The position numbers and the translations under genes are program-made. A stretch of DNA of 64,000 bases, taken from Acidobacteriota bacterium. Lineage in GTDB: Bacteria > Acidobacteriota > Thermoanaerobaculia > Gp7-AA8. The stretch is taken from NCBI GenBank assembly GCA_019244185.1, contig JAFATB010000010.1, forward strand, positions 57,773-121,772, given 5' to 3'. Below are positions 29,742-39,899 of this stretch, piece by piece; position 1 is the first letter of the stretch, and each line of letters opens with the position of its first letter. Under the pieces are notes generated by a model, which had not been told where the DNA came from, searched no databases, and saw nothing but the letters and a program-made list of their open reading frames with translations.

Positions 29742-30026
29742 ATGGACGAGACCAGCAATCCCACTGGAGCCACTGAAGACGGCGGCGGCACGGGGCGTTT
29801 CGGACGGGCGAAGGAATTCGTCGGCTCGCAGTACGAGGCGGCGTCCGGCGCCGTGCGCGACGGTTACAACAACATGCGCGAGCGGGTCGAAGACGTCGAC
29901 TTCGGCGCGGTCACGGATCAGGTGCGCACCTACGTCCGGTCGAATCCCGGCAAGGCGTTGCTGATCTCCGTGGGCGTCGGATTCCTGATCGGGCTTCTGC
30001 TCCGCCGCGACGACGACGAGGAGTAG
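29742..30026 (+). CDS. DUF883/ElaB-like small membrane-anchored protein
   Basis: ...VRTYVRSNPGKALLISVGVGFLIGLLLRRDDDEE C-terminal anchor. Confidence 0.75.
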   Translation: MDETSNPTGATEDGGGTGRFGRAKEFVGSQYEAASGAVRDGYNNMRERVEDVDFGAVTDQVRTYVRSNPGKALLISVGVGFLIGLLLRRDDDEE

Positions 30027-30029
30027 CGT

Positions 30030-30329
30030 ATGCCTAACGGTTTTCCCGGCGGCGACGCGCTGCGCGATCAGGCCGCGGCGCTGGGACAGAAGGTCGTCGA
30101 GAACGGCCCGGATGCGATCTTCGACGAGATCGAGAACCTGCTGCCGGAAGAGTGGCGCGAGCACGTGCGGACGTTCCCGCTCGTGGCGGTCACGCTCGGC
30201 GTCGGCATCGGCCTCTGGCTCGGCATGCGGAAGAGCGACGAGGTGCTCGCTGCCGGCACGTCGCTGATCTCCGCGGCGGCGATGGCGAACGTCTCGCAGG
30301 TCATCGATAAGATGAAGGGCGGCGGCTGA
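30030..30329 (+). CDS. Small hypothetical membrane protein
   Basis: 4 bp downstream of DUF883-like gene; LVAVTLGVGIGLWLGMRKS. Confidence 0.65.
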   Translation: MPNGFPGGDALRDQAAALGQKVVENGPDAIFDEIENLLPEEWREHVRTFPLVAVTLGVGIGLWLGMRKSDEVLAAGTSLISAAAMANVSQVIDKMKGGG

Positions 30330-30349
30330 CGCGTGGCATAATCGGCGCG

Positions 30350-30820
30350 ATGCCCGCGAAGGCCGCGCCCCGCATCCCGCTCCCGGTCGCCGAAGCCACG
30401 TACCACCATCTCGAGTCGCTCGCGGCGGACGTGCATCGCACGTATTTTTTCAAGTATCCGCCGCTGCCCGTGCGCTGGGGCCAGCAGATCTCGCGCAAGA
30501 AGCGCCGCAGCATCCGCCTCGGCTCCTACAATCACCTGACGGCCGAGGTGCGCATCCATCCGATCCTGAACACGCCGCAGGTGCCTGCGTTCTTCATCCA
30601 GTCGATCATCTACCACGAGTACCTGCACCACGTCCTCGGCGCGCGCCACAACCGCCGCTTCCACCAGTACGAGCGCGCGTTCCGCTACCACCGCGAGTCG
30701 CAGGAGTGGATCCGCCGCAATCTGTTCCTGCTGCTGGGACGCAAGCGCAGCGAGATGCCGAGCCGCCGTCTCGCACCGGCCGCGCCCGTCGCGCAGCCGG
30801 TGCAGTTCGCACTCTTCTAG
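30350..30820 (+). CDS. SprT-like/M48-type small metallohydrolase
   Basis: IIYHEYLHHVLG (HExxHH) in a 156-aa protein. Confidence 0.7.
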   Translation: MPAKAAPRIPLPVAEATYHHLESLAADVHRTYFFKYPPLPVRWGQQISRKKRRSIRLGSYNHLTAEVRIHPILNTPQVPAFFIQSIIYHEYLHHVLGARHNRRFHQYERAFRYHRESQEWIRRNLFLLLGRKRSEMPSRRLAPAAPVAQPVQFALF

Positions 30821-32190
30821 ACGCCCATCGGGAACGTGAGGTTGTAGACGTAGCGTCCGCGCGCGACGGAGAGCACGATCGACGACCGCTCCGCGCCGCG
30901 GATCAGCTCAGCGTTCAACTCCTTTGTCGACGACACTTCCACGCCGTTCACGCCGACGACGACGTCGCCCTGGGCGAGACCGATCTTGTCCGCGCGCGAA
31001 CCGCTCACGACGTCGGAGATCACCGCGGACCGCTGCTCGTCGACGACGCGCAGTCCGGCGATCTCTTCGAGGATGCGCAGTCCGAGACTCGCCGGCGGAT
31101 CGGCGGGCCGCAGCTGCACGGTGCGCGACGAGCCGCCGCGCGCGAGCGTGAGCTCGATCGGCTGACCCGGCGCGAGCGTCGCCGTCGCCGTGGAGAACGC
31201 CTCGCGCGAGTCGACCGCGCGGCCGTTGACGGCCGTGATGACGTCGCCCGCGCGCAAGCCGGCCGACTGCGCCGGCGATCCGGAGAAGACGCGCGCCACG
31301 AGCGCGCCGCGGCCGGTGCTTTGGTTGAGTCGCTTCGCCTCCTCGGGTGTCAGCGTCGCGGTGACGGCGCCGAGCCACGCCGCGTGCACTTCTCCGTACC
31401 GCAGCAAATCCTGAACGACTTTCTTCGCGCGATCCACCGGGATGGCGAACCCGATCCCCTGCGCATTTTGATAAATCGCGACGTTGATCCCGATCACACG
31501 CCCTTCGATGTTGAGCAGCGGACCGCCCGAGTTGCCGGGGTTGATCGAGGCGTCGGTCTGGATGAAATCCGTGAACGTGCGTCCCTGCTCCTGCGACGGC
31601 ACGCTGCGGCCGAGCGCGGAGACGACGCCGGTCGTGACCGAGCCGCTGAGGCCGAACGGATTGCCGACGGCGACGACGGTCTCGCCGATCATCAGATCGC
31701 TGGACGTGCCGACCGGCGCGGGCGTCAGTTTCTTGCTGTCGACGCGCAACACCGCGAGGTCGCTGTCCGGGTCGACGCCGAGGAGCTTCGCCGGGAGCTG
31801 CGTGCCGTCGTTGAGATTGACGGTGATGCGCGACGCGCCTTCGACGACGTGGTTGTTCGTCACGATGATGCCGTCGCTGTTCCAGACGAAGCCCGAACCG
31901 AGCGACTGCGAGGTGTACGCGCGTTCCTGTCCGCTGAAGAAGCCGAACGGGTCGTAGAACGGGTCGGTCGCGCGCCGCCTGATGGTCGCCTCGGTCTGGA
32001 TGTTCACGACCGACGGCAGCACGTTGTGCGCGACGACGACGATCGGCGTGCGCCGCGCCGCGCTCACGTTCGCCGGGATCGGCGCGGCCGGCATCGGGTC
32101 GACGCGCTGCGCCGGCGCGGGCTGCGACTCGCCCGGGCCGCAACTGACGCTGACCAGGAAAAGAAGTGCAATGGTGCGGAGCTTGTCCAT
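30817..32190 (-). CDS. DegP/HtrA-family trypsin-like serine protease, lipoprotein, two PDZ-like regions
   Basis: Lipobox-like SVSCG; SGFVWNSDGIIVTNNHVVEGA, DSDLAVLRVD, TDASINPGNSGGPLLN. Confidence 0.94.
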   Translation of the reverse strand: MDKLRTIALLFLVSVSCGPGESQPAPAQRVDPMPAAPIPANVSAARRTPIVVVAHNVLPSVVNIQTEATIRRRATDPFYDPFGFFSGQERAYTSQSLGSGFVWNSDGIIVTNNHVVEGASRITVNLNDGTQLPAKLLGVDPDSDLAVLRVDSKKLTPAPVGTSSDLMIGETVVAVGNPFGLSGSVTTGVVSALGRSVPSQEQGRTFTDFIQTDASINPGNSGGPLLNIEGRVIGINVAIYQNAQGIGFAIPVDRAKKVVQDLLRYGEVHAAWLGAVTATLTPEEAKRLNQSTGRGALVARVFSGSPAQSAGLRAGDVITAVNGRAVDSREAFSTATATLAPGQPIELTLARGGSSRTVQLRPADPPASLGLRILEEIAGLRVVDEQRSAVISDVVSGSRADKIGLAQGDVVVGVNGVEVSSTKELNAELIRGAERSSIVLSVARGRYVYNLTFPMGV

Positions 32191-32250
32191 CGAGCGCCGA
32201 TTCTTCTACGTTGCGGCCGGCGCCGCAACCTCGTACTCTCGCGTCGTTCC

Positions 32251-33126
32251 ATGCATCTCAAGCTGATCTACAACCCCGCCGCCGGACGCGGCCGCGCGCG
32301 GCGCCGCGTGCGCGAGGTCGAGGAGTACCTCCGCTCGCGGGGCGCGCGCGTCGACTGCGAGCCGAGCACGGGGCCCGACGATCTCGTGCGCATCGCCGCG
32401 GAGAGCTCGCGCGGCGGCATCTACGATCGCGTGGTCATCTGCGGCGGCGACGGCACGCTCAACCTCGCCATCCGCGAGTTCGATCTCGCGAAGGGCACGC
32501 TCGCGCTGATCCCGAGCGGCTCCGGCGACGACTTCGCGCGCGTGGCCGGCATCCCGCGCGAGGTGCGCGGCGCGTGCGACGTCGCGCTCGGCGACCGCAT
32601 CCGCGAAGTCGACGTCGCGCTGGCGAACGACATCCGCTACCTCGGCGTCGCGGGACTCGGGTTCGATTCGGAAGTGGCCGACTTCGCCAATCGTCACGTG
32701 AAGTTCCTCCGCGGATCGGCGGTCTATCTCTACGCGATCCTCCGCGTGCTGCCGCGCTTCACGCCACGGCGCGTGCGCATGCGCACGGAAAGCGGCACGC
32801 GCGACGAGCGGATCATGTTCGCGGCCGTCGGCAACACGCGCCAGTACGGCGGCGGGATCCGCATCACGCCGGACGCTTCGATCGACGACGGCCTGCTCGA
32901 TCTCTGCCTCGTGCGCGAGACCTCGCGCGTGCAGCTCCTCAAGACGCTGCCCCGCGCCTACACCGGCGCGCACGTGAAGAGTCCGTTCGTCGAGACGGGA
33001 CGCGGACGCGCGTTCTCGTTCGACGCCGAGCGTCCGATGGCGGTGTACGCGGACGGCGAGCCGCTCACGCGCACGCCGGTCTCCTTCGCGCTCGCCGAAC
33101 AGAAACTTCGCATCGCCGTGCCGTAG
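32251..33126 (+). CDS. Diacylglycerol kinase-family lipid kinase
   Basis: LIYNPAAGRGRA, VVICGGDGTLNLAI, LIPSGSGDDFARVAGIP. Confidence 0.92.
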   Translation: MHLKLIYNPAAGRGRARRRVREVEEYLRSRGARVDCEPSTGPDDLVRIAAESSRGGIYDRVVICGGDGTLNLAIREFDLAKGTLALIPSGSGDDFARVAGIPREVRGACDVALGDRIREVDVALANDIRYLGVAGLGFDSEVADFANRHVKFLRGSAVYLYAILRVLPRFTPRRVRMRTESGTRDERIMFAAVGNTRQYGGGIRITPDASIDDGLLDLCLVRETSRVQLLKTLPRAYTGAHVKSPFVETGRGRAFSFDAERPMAVYADGEPLTRTPVSFALAEQKLRIAVP

Positions 33127-33135
33127 AATCGCGGC

Positions 33136-35331
33136 ATGCGTCGCGCGTTTGCAACCGCTCTGCTTTCCACGCTCGCCGTCACGCTCGCTGCCCAAGCCCC
33201 CGCCCCGCCGCCGATCTACGGATTCAATGATCCCGCGAAACAGCGGGCGCTCGAACAGAAGTTCGACGCGGCGATGAATCCCGCCGACCTGCGCGCGTGG
33301 ATGGAGCGGATGACGTCGCATCCGCATCACATCGGCACCGCCAAGGGCAAAGACAACGCCGAGTTCATGGCGTCGCTCTTCCGCTCGTGGGGCTTCGACA
33401 CGGCCATCGAGCGCTTCGACGTGCTGTTCCCGACGCCGAAGACGCGCGTGCTGGAAATGGTCGCGCCGGAGCACTTCACGGCGAAGCTCGCCGAGCCGCC
33501 GCTGCCGGAAGACGCAACCTCGAACCAGACCGCGGAGGCGCTGCCGACGTACAACGCGTACTCGATCGACGGCGACGTCACCGGCGAGCTGGTGTACGTC
33601 AACTACGGCGTGCCGAAAGACTACGAGACGCTGGAGCGCAACGGCGTCGATGTGAAGGGGAAGATCGTCATCGCGCGCTACGGCGCGTCGTGGCGCGGCA
33701 TCAAGCCGAAGGTCGCCGCCGAGCACGGCGCGATCGGCTGCCTGATCTACTCCGATCCGCGCGACGACGGCTATTTCGAAGGCGAGCCGTATCCGCGCGG
33801 CGCGTACCGCAGCGATCAGAGCGCACAGCGCGGCTCGGTGGCGGACATGCCGTACCACCCCGGCGATCCGCGCACGCCCGGCGTCGGCGCGACCGAGAAC
33901 GCCACGCGCCTGCCGATGAATGAAGTCAAGACGTTGACCAAGATCCCGGTGCTGCCGATCTCGTACGGCGACGCGCTGCCGCTCCTGCGCGCGCTCGGCG
34001 GTCCGGTCGCGCCGAACGATTGGCGCGGCGCGCTCCCCATCACCTATCACCTCGGCAGCGGCCCCGCCCGCGTGCACCTGCAGCTCGCGTTCGACTGGAA
34101 CACCGTGCCCGCCTACGACGTCATCGCGCGCCTCAAGGGCACCGATCTCGCCGACCAGTGGGTCATCCGCGGCAACCACCACGACGCGTGGGTGCACGGC
34201 GCGCTCGATCCGGTGAGCGGCATGGTGGGCGTGCTCGAGGAAGCGAAGGGCGTCGGCGCGCTCGCGAAGACCGGCTGGCGTCCGCGCCGCACGATGATCT
34301 ATTGCGCCTGGGACGGCGAGGAGCCGGGTCTCCTCGGCTCGACGGAATGGGTCGAGACGCACGCCGACGAGCTGCGCCAGCACGCCGTCGCCTACATCAA
34401 CTCCGACTCGAACGGCCGCGGCTTCTTCTTCGCCGGCGGCTCGCACTCGCTCGAACGCCTCGTCAATGAGGCCGCGCGCGACGTGGTCGATCCCGAGCGC
34501 AAGGTCTCGATGCTCGAGCGCCGCCGCGCGGCCGACCTCGCGTTCGCGAATTCGGCCGGCGAGCGCAAGGAGCTGCGCGGCCAGGACTCGCTGCGCCTCG
34601 ACGCGCTCGGCTCCGGCTCCGACTTCACGCCGTTCCTGCAGTTCGCCGGCGTGGCCACGCTCGACATCGGCTACGGCGGCGAGTCGGAGTACGGCGTCTA
34701 TCACTCGATCTATGACTCGTTCTCGCACTTCATGCGCTTCGGCGATCCGACGTTCGACTACGGCGTCGCCGAAGCCAAGACCGGCGGACGCATGATGCTG
34801 CGCCTCGCCAACGCCGACTTTTTGCCGTTCGAGACGACGACGTTCGCGACCACGGTCGGACGCTACCTCGACGAGGTGAAGAAGCTCGCCGACTCGATGC
34901 GCGACGAGACCGAGGAGCTGAATCGCGAGCTGCAGGACCGCGCGCAGGAGCTCGCGTCCGATCCGACGAAACCGTTCGTCGCGCCGAAAGCGCAAGCCGC
35001 GGTGCCGCATCTCGAGTTCGCGCCGCTCGACAACGCCGTCGCGCACCTGCAGCGCGCCGCGCGCGACTTCGACAAGCGCGGCGCGACGCCGGGACGCGAC
35101 GCGACGCTCATGCAGCTCGAGCGCGCGCTCACGCGCAGCGAAGGCCTGCCGAACCGCCCGTGGTTCAAACACTACGTCTACGCGCCCGGCTTCTACACCG
35201 GCTACGACGTCAAGACGCTGCCCGCGGTGCGCGAAGCGATCGAGCAGCGCAAATGGGGCGACGTCAACGCGCAGATCCGCGCGACGGCGGAAGTGCTGGA
35301 GAACTACGCGCGGATGCTGGAGAAGACGTAA
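33136..35331 (+). CDS. M28 peptidase with PA domain (glutamate carboxypeptidase II-like), secreted
   Basis: RGNHHDAWVHGALDPVSGMVGVLEEAK, YCAWDGEEPGLLGSTEW, GSGSDFTPFLQFAG, YHSIYDSF. Confidence 0.93.
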   Translation: MRRAFATALLSTLAVTLAAQAPAPPPIYGFNDPAKQRALEQKFDAAMNPADLRAWMERMTSHPHHIGTAKGKDNAEFMASLFRSWGFDTAIERFDVLFPTPKTRVLEMVAPEHFTAKLAEPPLPEDATSNQTAEALPTYNAYSIDGDVTGELVYVNYGVPKDYETLERNGVDVKGKIVIARYGASWRGIKPKVAAEHGAIGCLIYSDPRDDGYFEGEPYPRGAYRSDQSAQRGSVADMPYHPGDPRTPGVGATENATRLPMNEVKTLTKIPVLPISYGDALPLLRALGGPVAPNDWRGALPITYHLGSGPARVHLQLAFDWNTVPAYDVIARLKGTDLADQWVIRGNHHDAWVHGALDPVSGMVGVLEEAKGVGALAKTGWRPRRTMIYCAWDGEEPGLLGSTEWVETHADELRQHAVAYINSDSNGRGFFFAGGSHSLERLVNEAARDVVDPERKVSMLERRRAADLAFANSAGERKELRGQDSLRLDALGSGSDFTPFLQFAGVATLDIGYGGESEYGVYHSIYDSFSHFMRFGDPTFDYGVAEAKTGGRMMLRLANADFLPFETTTFATTVGRYLDEVKKLADSMRDETEELNRELQDRAQELASDPTKPFVAPKAQAAVPHLEFAPLDNAVAHLQRAARDFDKRGATPGRDATLMQLERALTRSEGLPNRPWFKHYVYAPGFYTGYDVKTLPAVREAIEQRKWGDVNAQIRATAEVLENYARMLEKT

Positions 35332-35346
35332 GCCGCGAACGGCTCC

Positions 35347-36759
35347 TCAGTGACGCACGGCGCGGTGTCTGCCGGGGTCGAAGAGGAAGCCGTTCGCGAG
35401 CGTCGCGGATGTGCTGTCGGGATTCAGCACCGTGATGTCGACCGCCCCCGCGTCGTGCGCGGGCGTGGTCGCCGTCAGCGTGGTCGGGGAGACGAACGTC
35501 GTCGGGACCGCTACGTCATCGACCAGCACGACGGCACCCGGTTGGAAGCCGTCGCCGGTGAGGGTGAGAGTCGTGCCGCCGGCCACGCTTCCGGTGTGAG
35601 GCGTGATTGACGCGAGCACGAGAAGTGCGCCCGTCTGGACGTCGATGCTCGCCTCGTCATCGGCGCTGTTCGTATCCACCGTGGTCGCGCTGACGGCGGC
35701 GGTGAGCGTCAGCGTGCCGGTGGACGGGGTGGCGGTCGTGACGGTGACGTAGGGTGCCTGCATGTGCGCCGGAATCGAAGGCCGCGTGCACGTCGCGCCG
35801 CTGCAGTTCCAGCCGATTCCTTCCGCGTGCACGATGGCCGTCGTCGCGCTGAGCGAGAGCGTCACGTTCGACGCGTCGCCCGGACCGGCGTTGGTGACGC
35901 TCACCTGATGATCGACGGTCGCATCCGGCGGGGCGGCGTTCGGACCGAGGATGCCGACGCTGAGTTCTGCGCGCTCGACCGAGTCGTACACGAGCGAGCC
36001 GTTCCAGACCATGCCGTTCGAGAAGAGACTGCCCGTCGTCGTATTCGGTCCGCCTGCAGCCGGCGCGATCGCCATCACCGTGACGGTAGTCGTGACGTTC
36101 GCCGCGACAGGCGCGTGCTGGCAGAGGACGAAGGGATACTCCTGGTGCGTGCAGGTCCAACCGATGCCGGAGGCGCTCACGAACTCCGGCAGACGCTCGA
36201 ACGTGACCTGCAGCTGCAGATTGCCCGACGTCTGCGGGCCGAGGTTGTTCATGGTGTACGTGGCGGTGAACGGTTCTCGGGCGTGCACGGGATTCGGGTC
36301 GACGGTCGGAACCACGGTGAACGTGAACGGCTCGGCGAGCGTGATCGTTTCGGAATCGTGTTGCGGGGCGCCGCCGTCGGTCGACTCGTTGCCGCCGGCG
36401 AGGATGTCGAAGGTGCTGCCGTACGCCGGCGCGGTCACCTGGAAGTTGATGTCGGGATACGCGCCGGTGAGGTTTGCGGTCGTGCCGCAGATGCCGAATT
36501 CGTGTTGCGCGCCGGCGCGCGAACAAGTCCAGTTCGTTCCGCCGAGGCTCGCGAAACCGGCGCCGTCGGTCGCATGCACGCTGATGCTGATGCCCTGGTC
36601 GGGATGGGCGCCGCCGGTGTTGCTGACGTGCACGACGCCGGTGAGGGTACCGCCGTACACGACGCTGTTCTGCGAAGGCGCGATATCGACGGCAAGGTCC
36701 ACCGCCTGCCCGAACAGCGGCAACGCGAACAGCACCACAACCACGAGTCGTTTCATCAT
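35347..36759 (-). CDS. Secreted protein with DUF11-like repeats and C-terminal IPT/TIG domain
   Basis: Signal peptide; HVSNTGG..., VTNAGPGDASNVTLSL; ITPHTGSVAGGTTLTLTGDGFQPGAVVLVD. Confidence 0.82.
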   Translation of the reverse strand: MMKRLVVVVLFALPLFGQAVDLAVDIAPSQNSVVYGGTLTGVVHVSNTGGAHPDQGISISVHATDGAGFASLGGTNWTCSRAGAQHEFGICGTTANLTGAYPDINFQVTAPAYGSTFDILAGGNESTDGGAPQHDSETITLAEPFTFTVVPTVDPNPVHAREPFTATYTMNNLGPQTSGNLQLQVTFERLPEFVSASGIGWTCTHQEYPFVLCQHAPVAANVTTTVTVMAIAPAAGGPNTTTGSLFSNGMVWNGSLVYDSVERAELSVGILGPNAAPPDATVDHQVSVTNAGPGDASNVTLSLSATTAIVHAEGIGWNCSGATCTRPSIPAHMQAPYVTVTTATPSTGTLTLTAAVSATTVDTNSADDEASIDVQTGALLVLASITPHTGSVAGGTTLTLTGDGFQPGAVVLVDDVAVPTTFVSPTTLTATTPAHDAGAVDITVLNPDSTSATLANGFLFDPGRHRAVRH

Positions 36760-37655
36760 CGCTCGCTCCGCTCGAGCGCGGAGCGATCCCATCTCCCGAG
36801 ATCGGCCGCCGCCTCGTACGTCGACTGACAGAACTCGAGCAGTTGCAATTCCGGCTCCGCCGCTGTCCGCAGCGTTTCGTACGGCAGGTAGAAGCCGTTG
36901 AGCGTCGGGTGGTAGTACGCGTCGTCCGGTCGCACGCGCGCGTCGCGGTAGCCGGGCGGCTCGGGGAACGCGTAGCTGTAATAGTGCGGCTCCGGCAGGC
37001 GCACGTCGCCCGGCCACCAGCCGACGCTGCTGACTTCGTGCGAGTACGCCTCGCGCTCGATACGATCGGTCATGCCTTCGGTCGGCGCGGCGCGTCCGGA
37101 GAAGCGCGTCACCGCGAGATCGAAGCTGCCCCAGAAGAAATGCACGGGGCTGCACTTGCCGACGAAGCGGCCGCGGAACTCGGTGAGCACGGCGGCGCTG
37201 CGCGAGACGATGCGCCAGAAGCGCTGCACGGAGTCGCGGTCGTACGAGCCGTGCACCTCGTCGCGCTCGAACGGAATCGGCTCGCCGTTGCGCAGCTCGA
37301 CCGGCGTCGTCCAGATCGTCGGATGAATGTCGAGCGCTCCGAGCGCGGCCATCGTGCCGGCGTAAAAATCAGCCACGCTCCGCGGCGCGAGCGCGATCGT
37401 GCGCTCCTCGCCGGCGTTCGTGCGCACGCGCAGCACGTGATCGATGAAGTCGAACTCGCAGTCGAACCAGCGGTCGCCGTACGGAATCGCCGTCGTGGTG
37501 AGGCCGCGCGCGGAGACGTACAGCGGCACGTTCCACCAGTGGTTGACGAGCGGCGTGAGCGAGAGGCGGATTTTGCCGACGATCTGCGTCCAGAGATGCA
37601 GCGTCTCGAGCGTGTCACTCCAGGATGCGAGCGGCAGTGCAGGCCATGGTTCCAC
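36756..37655 (-). CDS. DUF5996 family protein
   Basis: WNVPLYVSARGLTTTAIPYG, FFWGSFDLAVTRFSGR, HEVSSVGWWPGD, EPHYYSYAFPEPPGY. Confidence 0.9.
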   Translation of the reverse strand: MEPWPALPLASWSDTLETLHLWTQIVGKIRLSLTPLVNHWWNVPLYVSARGLTTTAIPYGDRWFDCEFDFIDHVLRVRTNAGEERTIALAPRSVADFYAGTMAALGALDIHPTIWTTPVELRNGEPIPFERDEVHGSYDRDSVQRFWRIVSRSAAVLTEFRGRFVGKCSPVHFFWGSFDLAVTRFSGRAAPTEGMTDRIEREAYSHEVSSVGWWPGDVRLPEPHYYSYAFPEPPGYRDARVRPDDAYYHPTLNGFYLPYETLRTAAEPELQLLEFCQSTYEAAADLGRWDRSALERSER

Positions 37656-37719
37656 GCGCAGAGTCTACGCCCGCGGCGCCGGGTCTCCGCATTAGCGTCC
37701 GCGATGCTATCGTGAACGG

Positions 37720-38100
37720 ATGCGTACGCTCGTCCTGCCGCTCGCTCTCGTGCTCTGCGCCGCCGCCATCGCCCAGGAGGCGCCGCCCGCCGCCGCGCTG
37801 CCGTGCCCGAAGGTCGCGCTCACGGCGCCGGACGAGATCAAAGCCGGCGAGGCGATGAAGGTCAGCGCGTCGCTGAGCGGCGGCGATCCAGAAGTCACGC
37901 CGACGTACAACTGGAGCGTCTCGGCGGGGACGGTGTCCTCGGGACAGGGAACGTCGACGATCACTGTCGATACCGGCGACGTCGAGCAGGACACGATCAC
38001 CGTCGCGGTGGAAGTCGGCGGCTTCGCGCCGGAGTGCGCGGTGGTCGACAGCGCGTCGACGATGGTGGAGCGTCCGGCGAAGCCGCAGCCGCCGCGCTGA
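37720..38100 (+). CDS. Small secreted PKD-like hypothetical protein
   Basis: Signal peptide; EVTPTYNWSVSAGTVSSGQGTSTITVDTGD. Confidence 0.7.
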   Translation: MRTLVLPLALVLCAAAIAQEAPPAAALPCPKVALTAPDEIKAGEAMKVSASLSGGDPEVTPTYNWSVSAGTVSSGQGTSTITVDTGDVEQDTITVAVEVGGFAPECAVVDSASTMVERPAKPQPPR

Positions 38101-38110
38101 AACGCGCGCG

Positions 38111-38434
38111 CTACTTCTTCGGCAGCATGTAGACCGTTTCGCCCTTGCGCGACATGCCGAGGTCTTCGCGGGCGATGCGCTCGACGGCGTACGACGACTG
38201 CTTCACGCTGCGGATCTCGGCACGGAGACGCGCGTTCTCGGCTTCGGTCTGCGCGATCTCTTTGCGCAGCTCGGACACGCGCGTGCGCGAATGCTGCAGC
38301 TCGGGCAGGCCGCGGTCGCTGAAGAAGAACGACACGGTGAACACGAGGAACAGCGCGCCCGACAGCAGGATCACGGCTTTGAACGTGACCTGCGACGCGC
38401 GGCGCGAGTCGTGGGTGGAGACCGACGGCAGCAT
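38111..38434 (-). CDS. ftsB: Septum formation initiator (FtsB/DivIC-like)
   Basis: One TM then coiled coil LRKEIAQTEAENARLRAEI and AREDLGMSRKGETVYMLP. Confidence 0.85.
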   Translation of the reverse strand: MLPSVSTHDSRRASQVTFKAVILLSGALFLVFTVSFFFSDRGLPELQHSRTRVSELRKEIAQTEAENARLRAEIRSVKQSSYAVERIAREDLGMSRKGETVYMLPKK

Positions 38435-38462
38435 CCGGCTCGTAGTTTAGAATAATTCGGAC

Positions 38463-39899
38463 GTGAATCGTGACCGCGCATCGAATCCGCTGACCGAGCG
38501 CTACGCGTCGCGCGAGATGTCGTACCTCTTCTCGTCCGACTTCAAGTTCCGCACGTGGCGCCGTCTCTGGATCGCGCTCGCCGAAGCGGAGCAGGAGCTC
38601 GGCCTGCGCATCACCGACGCGCAGCTCGCCGAGCTTCGCGAGCACGCGAACGACATCAACTACGACGACGCGGAACGCCGCGAGCGCGAGATCCGCCACG
38701 ACGTGATGTCGCACATCTACGCGTTCGGCCTGCAGGCGCCGTCCGCGAAGGGCATCATCCACCTCGGCGCCACCTCCGCCTTCGTCACCGACAACACGGA
38801 CATCCTGCAGATGGCCGAGGGGCTGCGCATCGTGCAGCGGCGGCTCGTGAACCTGATGGCCAAGCTGCGCGACTTCGCGTGGCGTTGGCGCGCGACGCCG
38901 GCGCTCGCGTTCACGCACTTTCAGCCCGCGCAGCTGACGACGGTCGGCAAGCGCGCGACGCTCTGGCTGCACGATCTCGTGCTCGACTATCGCGACCTCG
39001 AGTTCCGCGCATCGCAGCTCGCGCTTCTCGGCGTGAAAGGCGCGACCGGCACGCAGGCATCGTTCCTCAATCTGTTCGACGGCGACGAAGCGAAAGTGCA
39101 GCGCCTCGAGGAGCTCGTCGCCGAGAAGCTCGGCATGCGGCGCAGCTATCCGGTGTCGGGGCAAACCTATTCGCGCAAAGTCGACGCGCAGGTCGTGGCC
39201 GCGCTCTCCGGCTTCGCGCAGTCGGCCTCGAAGTTCGGCTACGACATGCGTCTGCTGCAGCACCTGCGCGAGATCGAGGAGCCGTTCGAGGAAGAGCAGG
39301 TCGGCAGCTCCGCGATGGCGTACAAGCGCAATCCGATGCGCGCGGAGCGCATCGACGCGCTGGCGCGGCATCTCATCGTCAACGCGCTCAATCCCGCGTT
39401 CACCGCGGCGACGCAGTGGTTCGAGCGGACGCTCGACGACTCGGCCAATCGCCGCATCGCGATCCCCGAGGCGTTCCTCGCCGCGGATGCGATCGCGCTG
39501 ATCTACGACAACGTCGTCGGCGGTCTCGTCGTGCACGAGGAAGTGATCGCCGCGAACGTGCGGCGCGAGCTGCCGTTCCTCATGACCGAGAACCTGATGA
39601 TGGAAGGCGTCGCGCGCGGCGGCGACCGGCAGGTGCTGCACGAGCGCGTGCGCATTCACTCGCAGGCCGCGGCGGACGCGCTGAAGTCGGGCGCGGCGGA
39701 GAACGATCTCTTCGATCGCATCGCGCGCGACGAGCTGTTCGCCATCGACCGCGCGTCGATCGAACGCCTCGCGCGCGCCGAGGACTACGTCGGTCTCTCG
39801 CGGCAGCAGACGGAGCGCTTCCTCGCGGGAGACGTCGATCCGATTCTCGCGAACGAGCGCGCGTCGATCAAAGACGAAGTCGGCGAGGTGCGCGTATGA
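38463..39899 (+). CDS. purB: Adenylosuccinate lyase
   Basis: GTG start; HLGATSAFVTDNTD, GSSAMAYKRNPMRAERI signature. Confidence 0.95.
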   Translation: MNRDRASNPLTERYASREMSYLFSSDFKFRTWRRLWIALAEAEQELGLRITDAQLAELREHANDINYDDAERREREIRHDVMSHIYAFGLQAPSAKGIIHLGATSAFVTDNTDILQMAEGLRIVQRRLVNLMAKLRDFAWRWRATPALAFTHFQPAQLTTVGKRATLWLHDLVLDYRDLEFRASQLALLGVKGATGTQASFLNLFDGDEAKVQRLEELVAEKLGMRRSYPVSGQTYSRKVDAQVVAALSGFAQSASKFGYDMRLLQHLREIEEPFEEEQVGSSAMAYKRNPMRAERIDALARHLIVNALNPAFTAATQWFERTLDDSANRRIAIPEAFLAADAIALIYDNVVGGLVVHEEVIAANVRRELPFLMTENLMMEGVARGGDRQVLHERVRIHSQAAADALKSGAAENDLFDRIARDELFAIDRASIERLARAEDYVGLSRQQTERFLAGDVDPILANERASIKDEVGEVRV

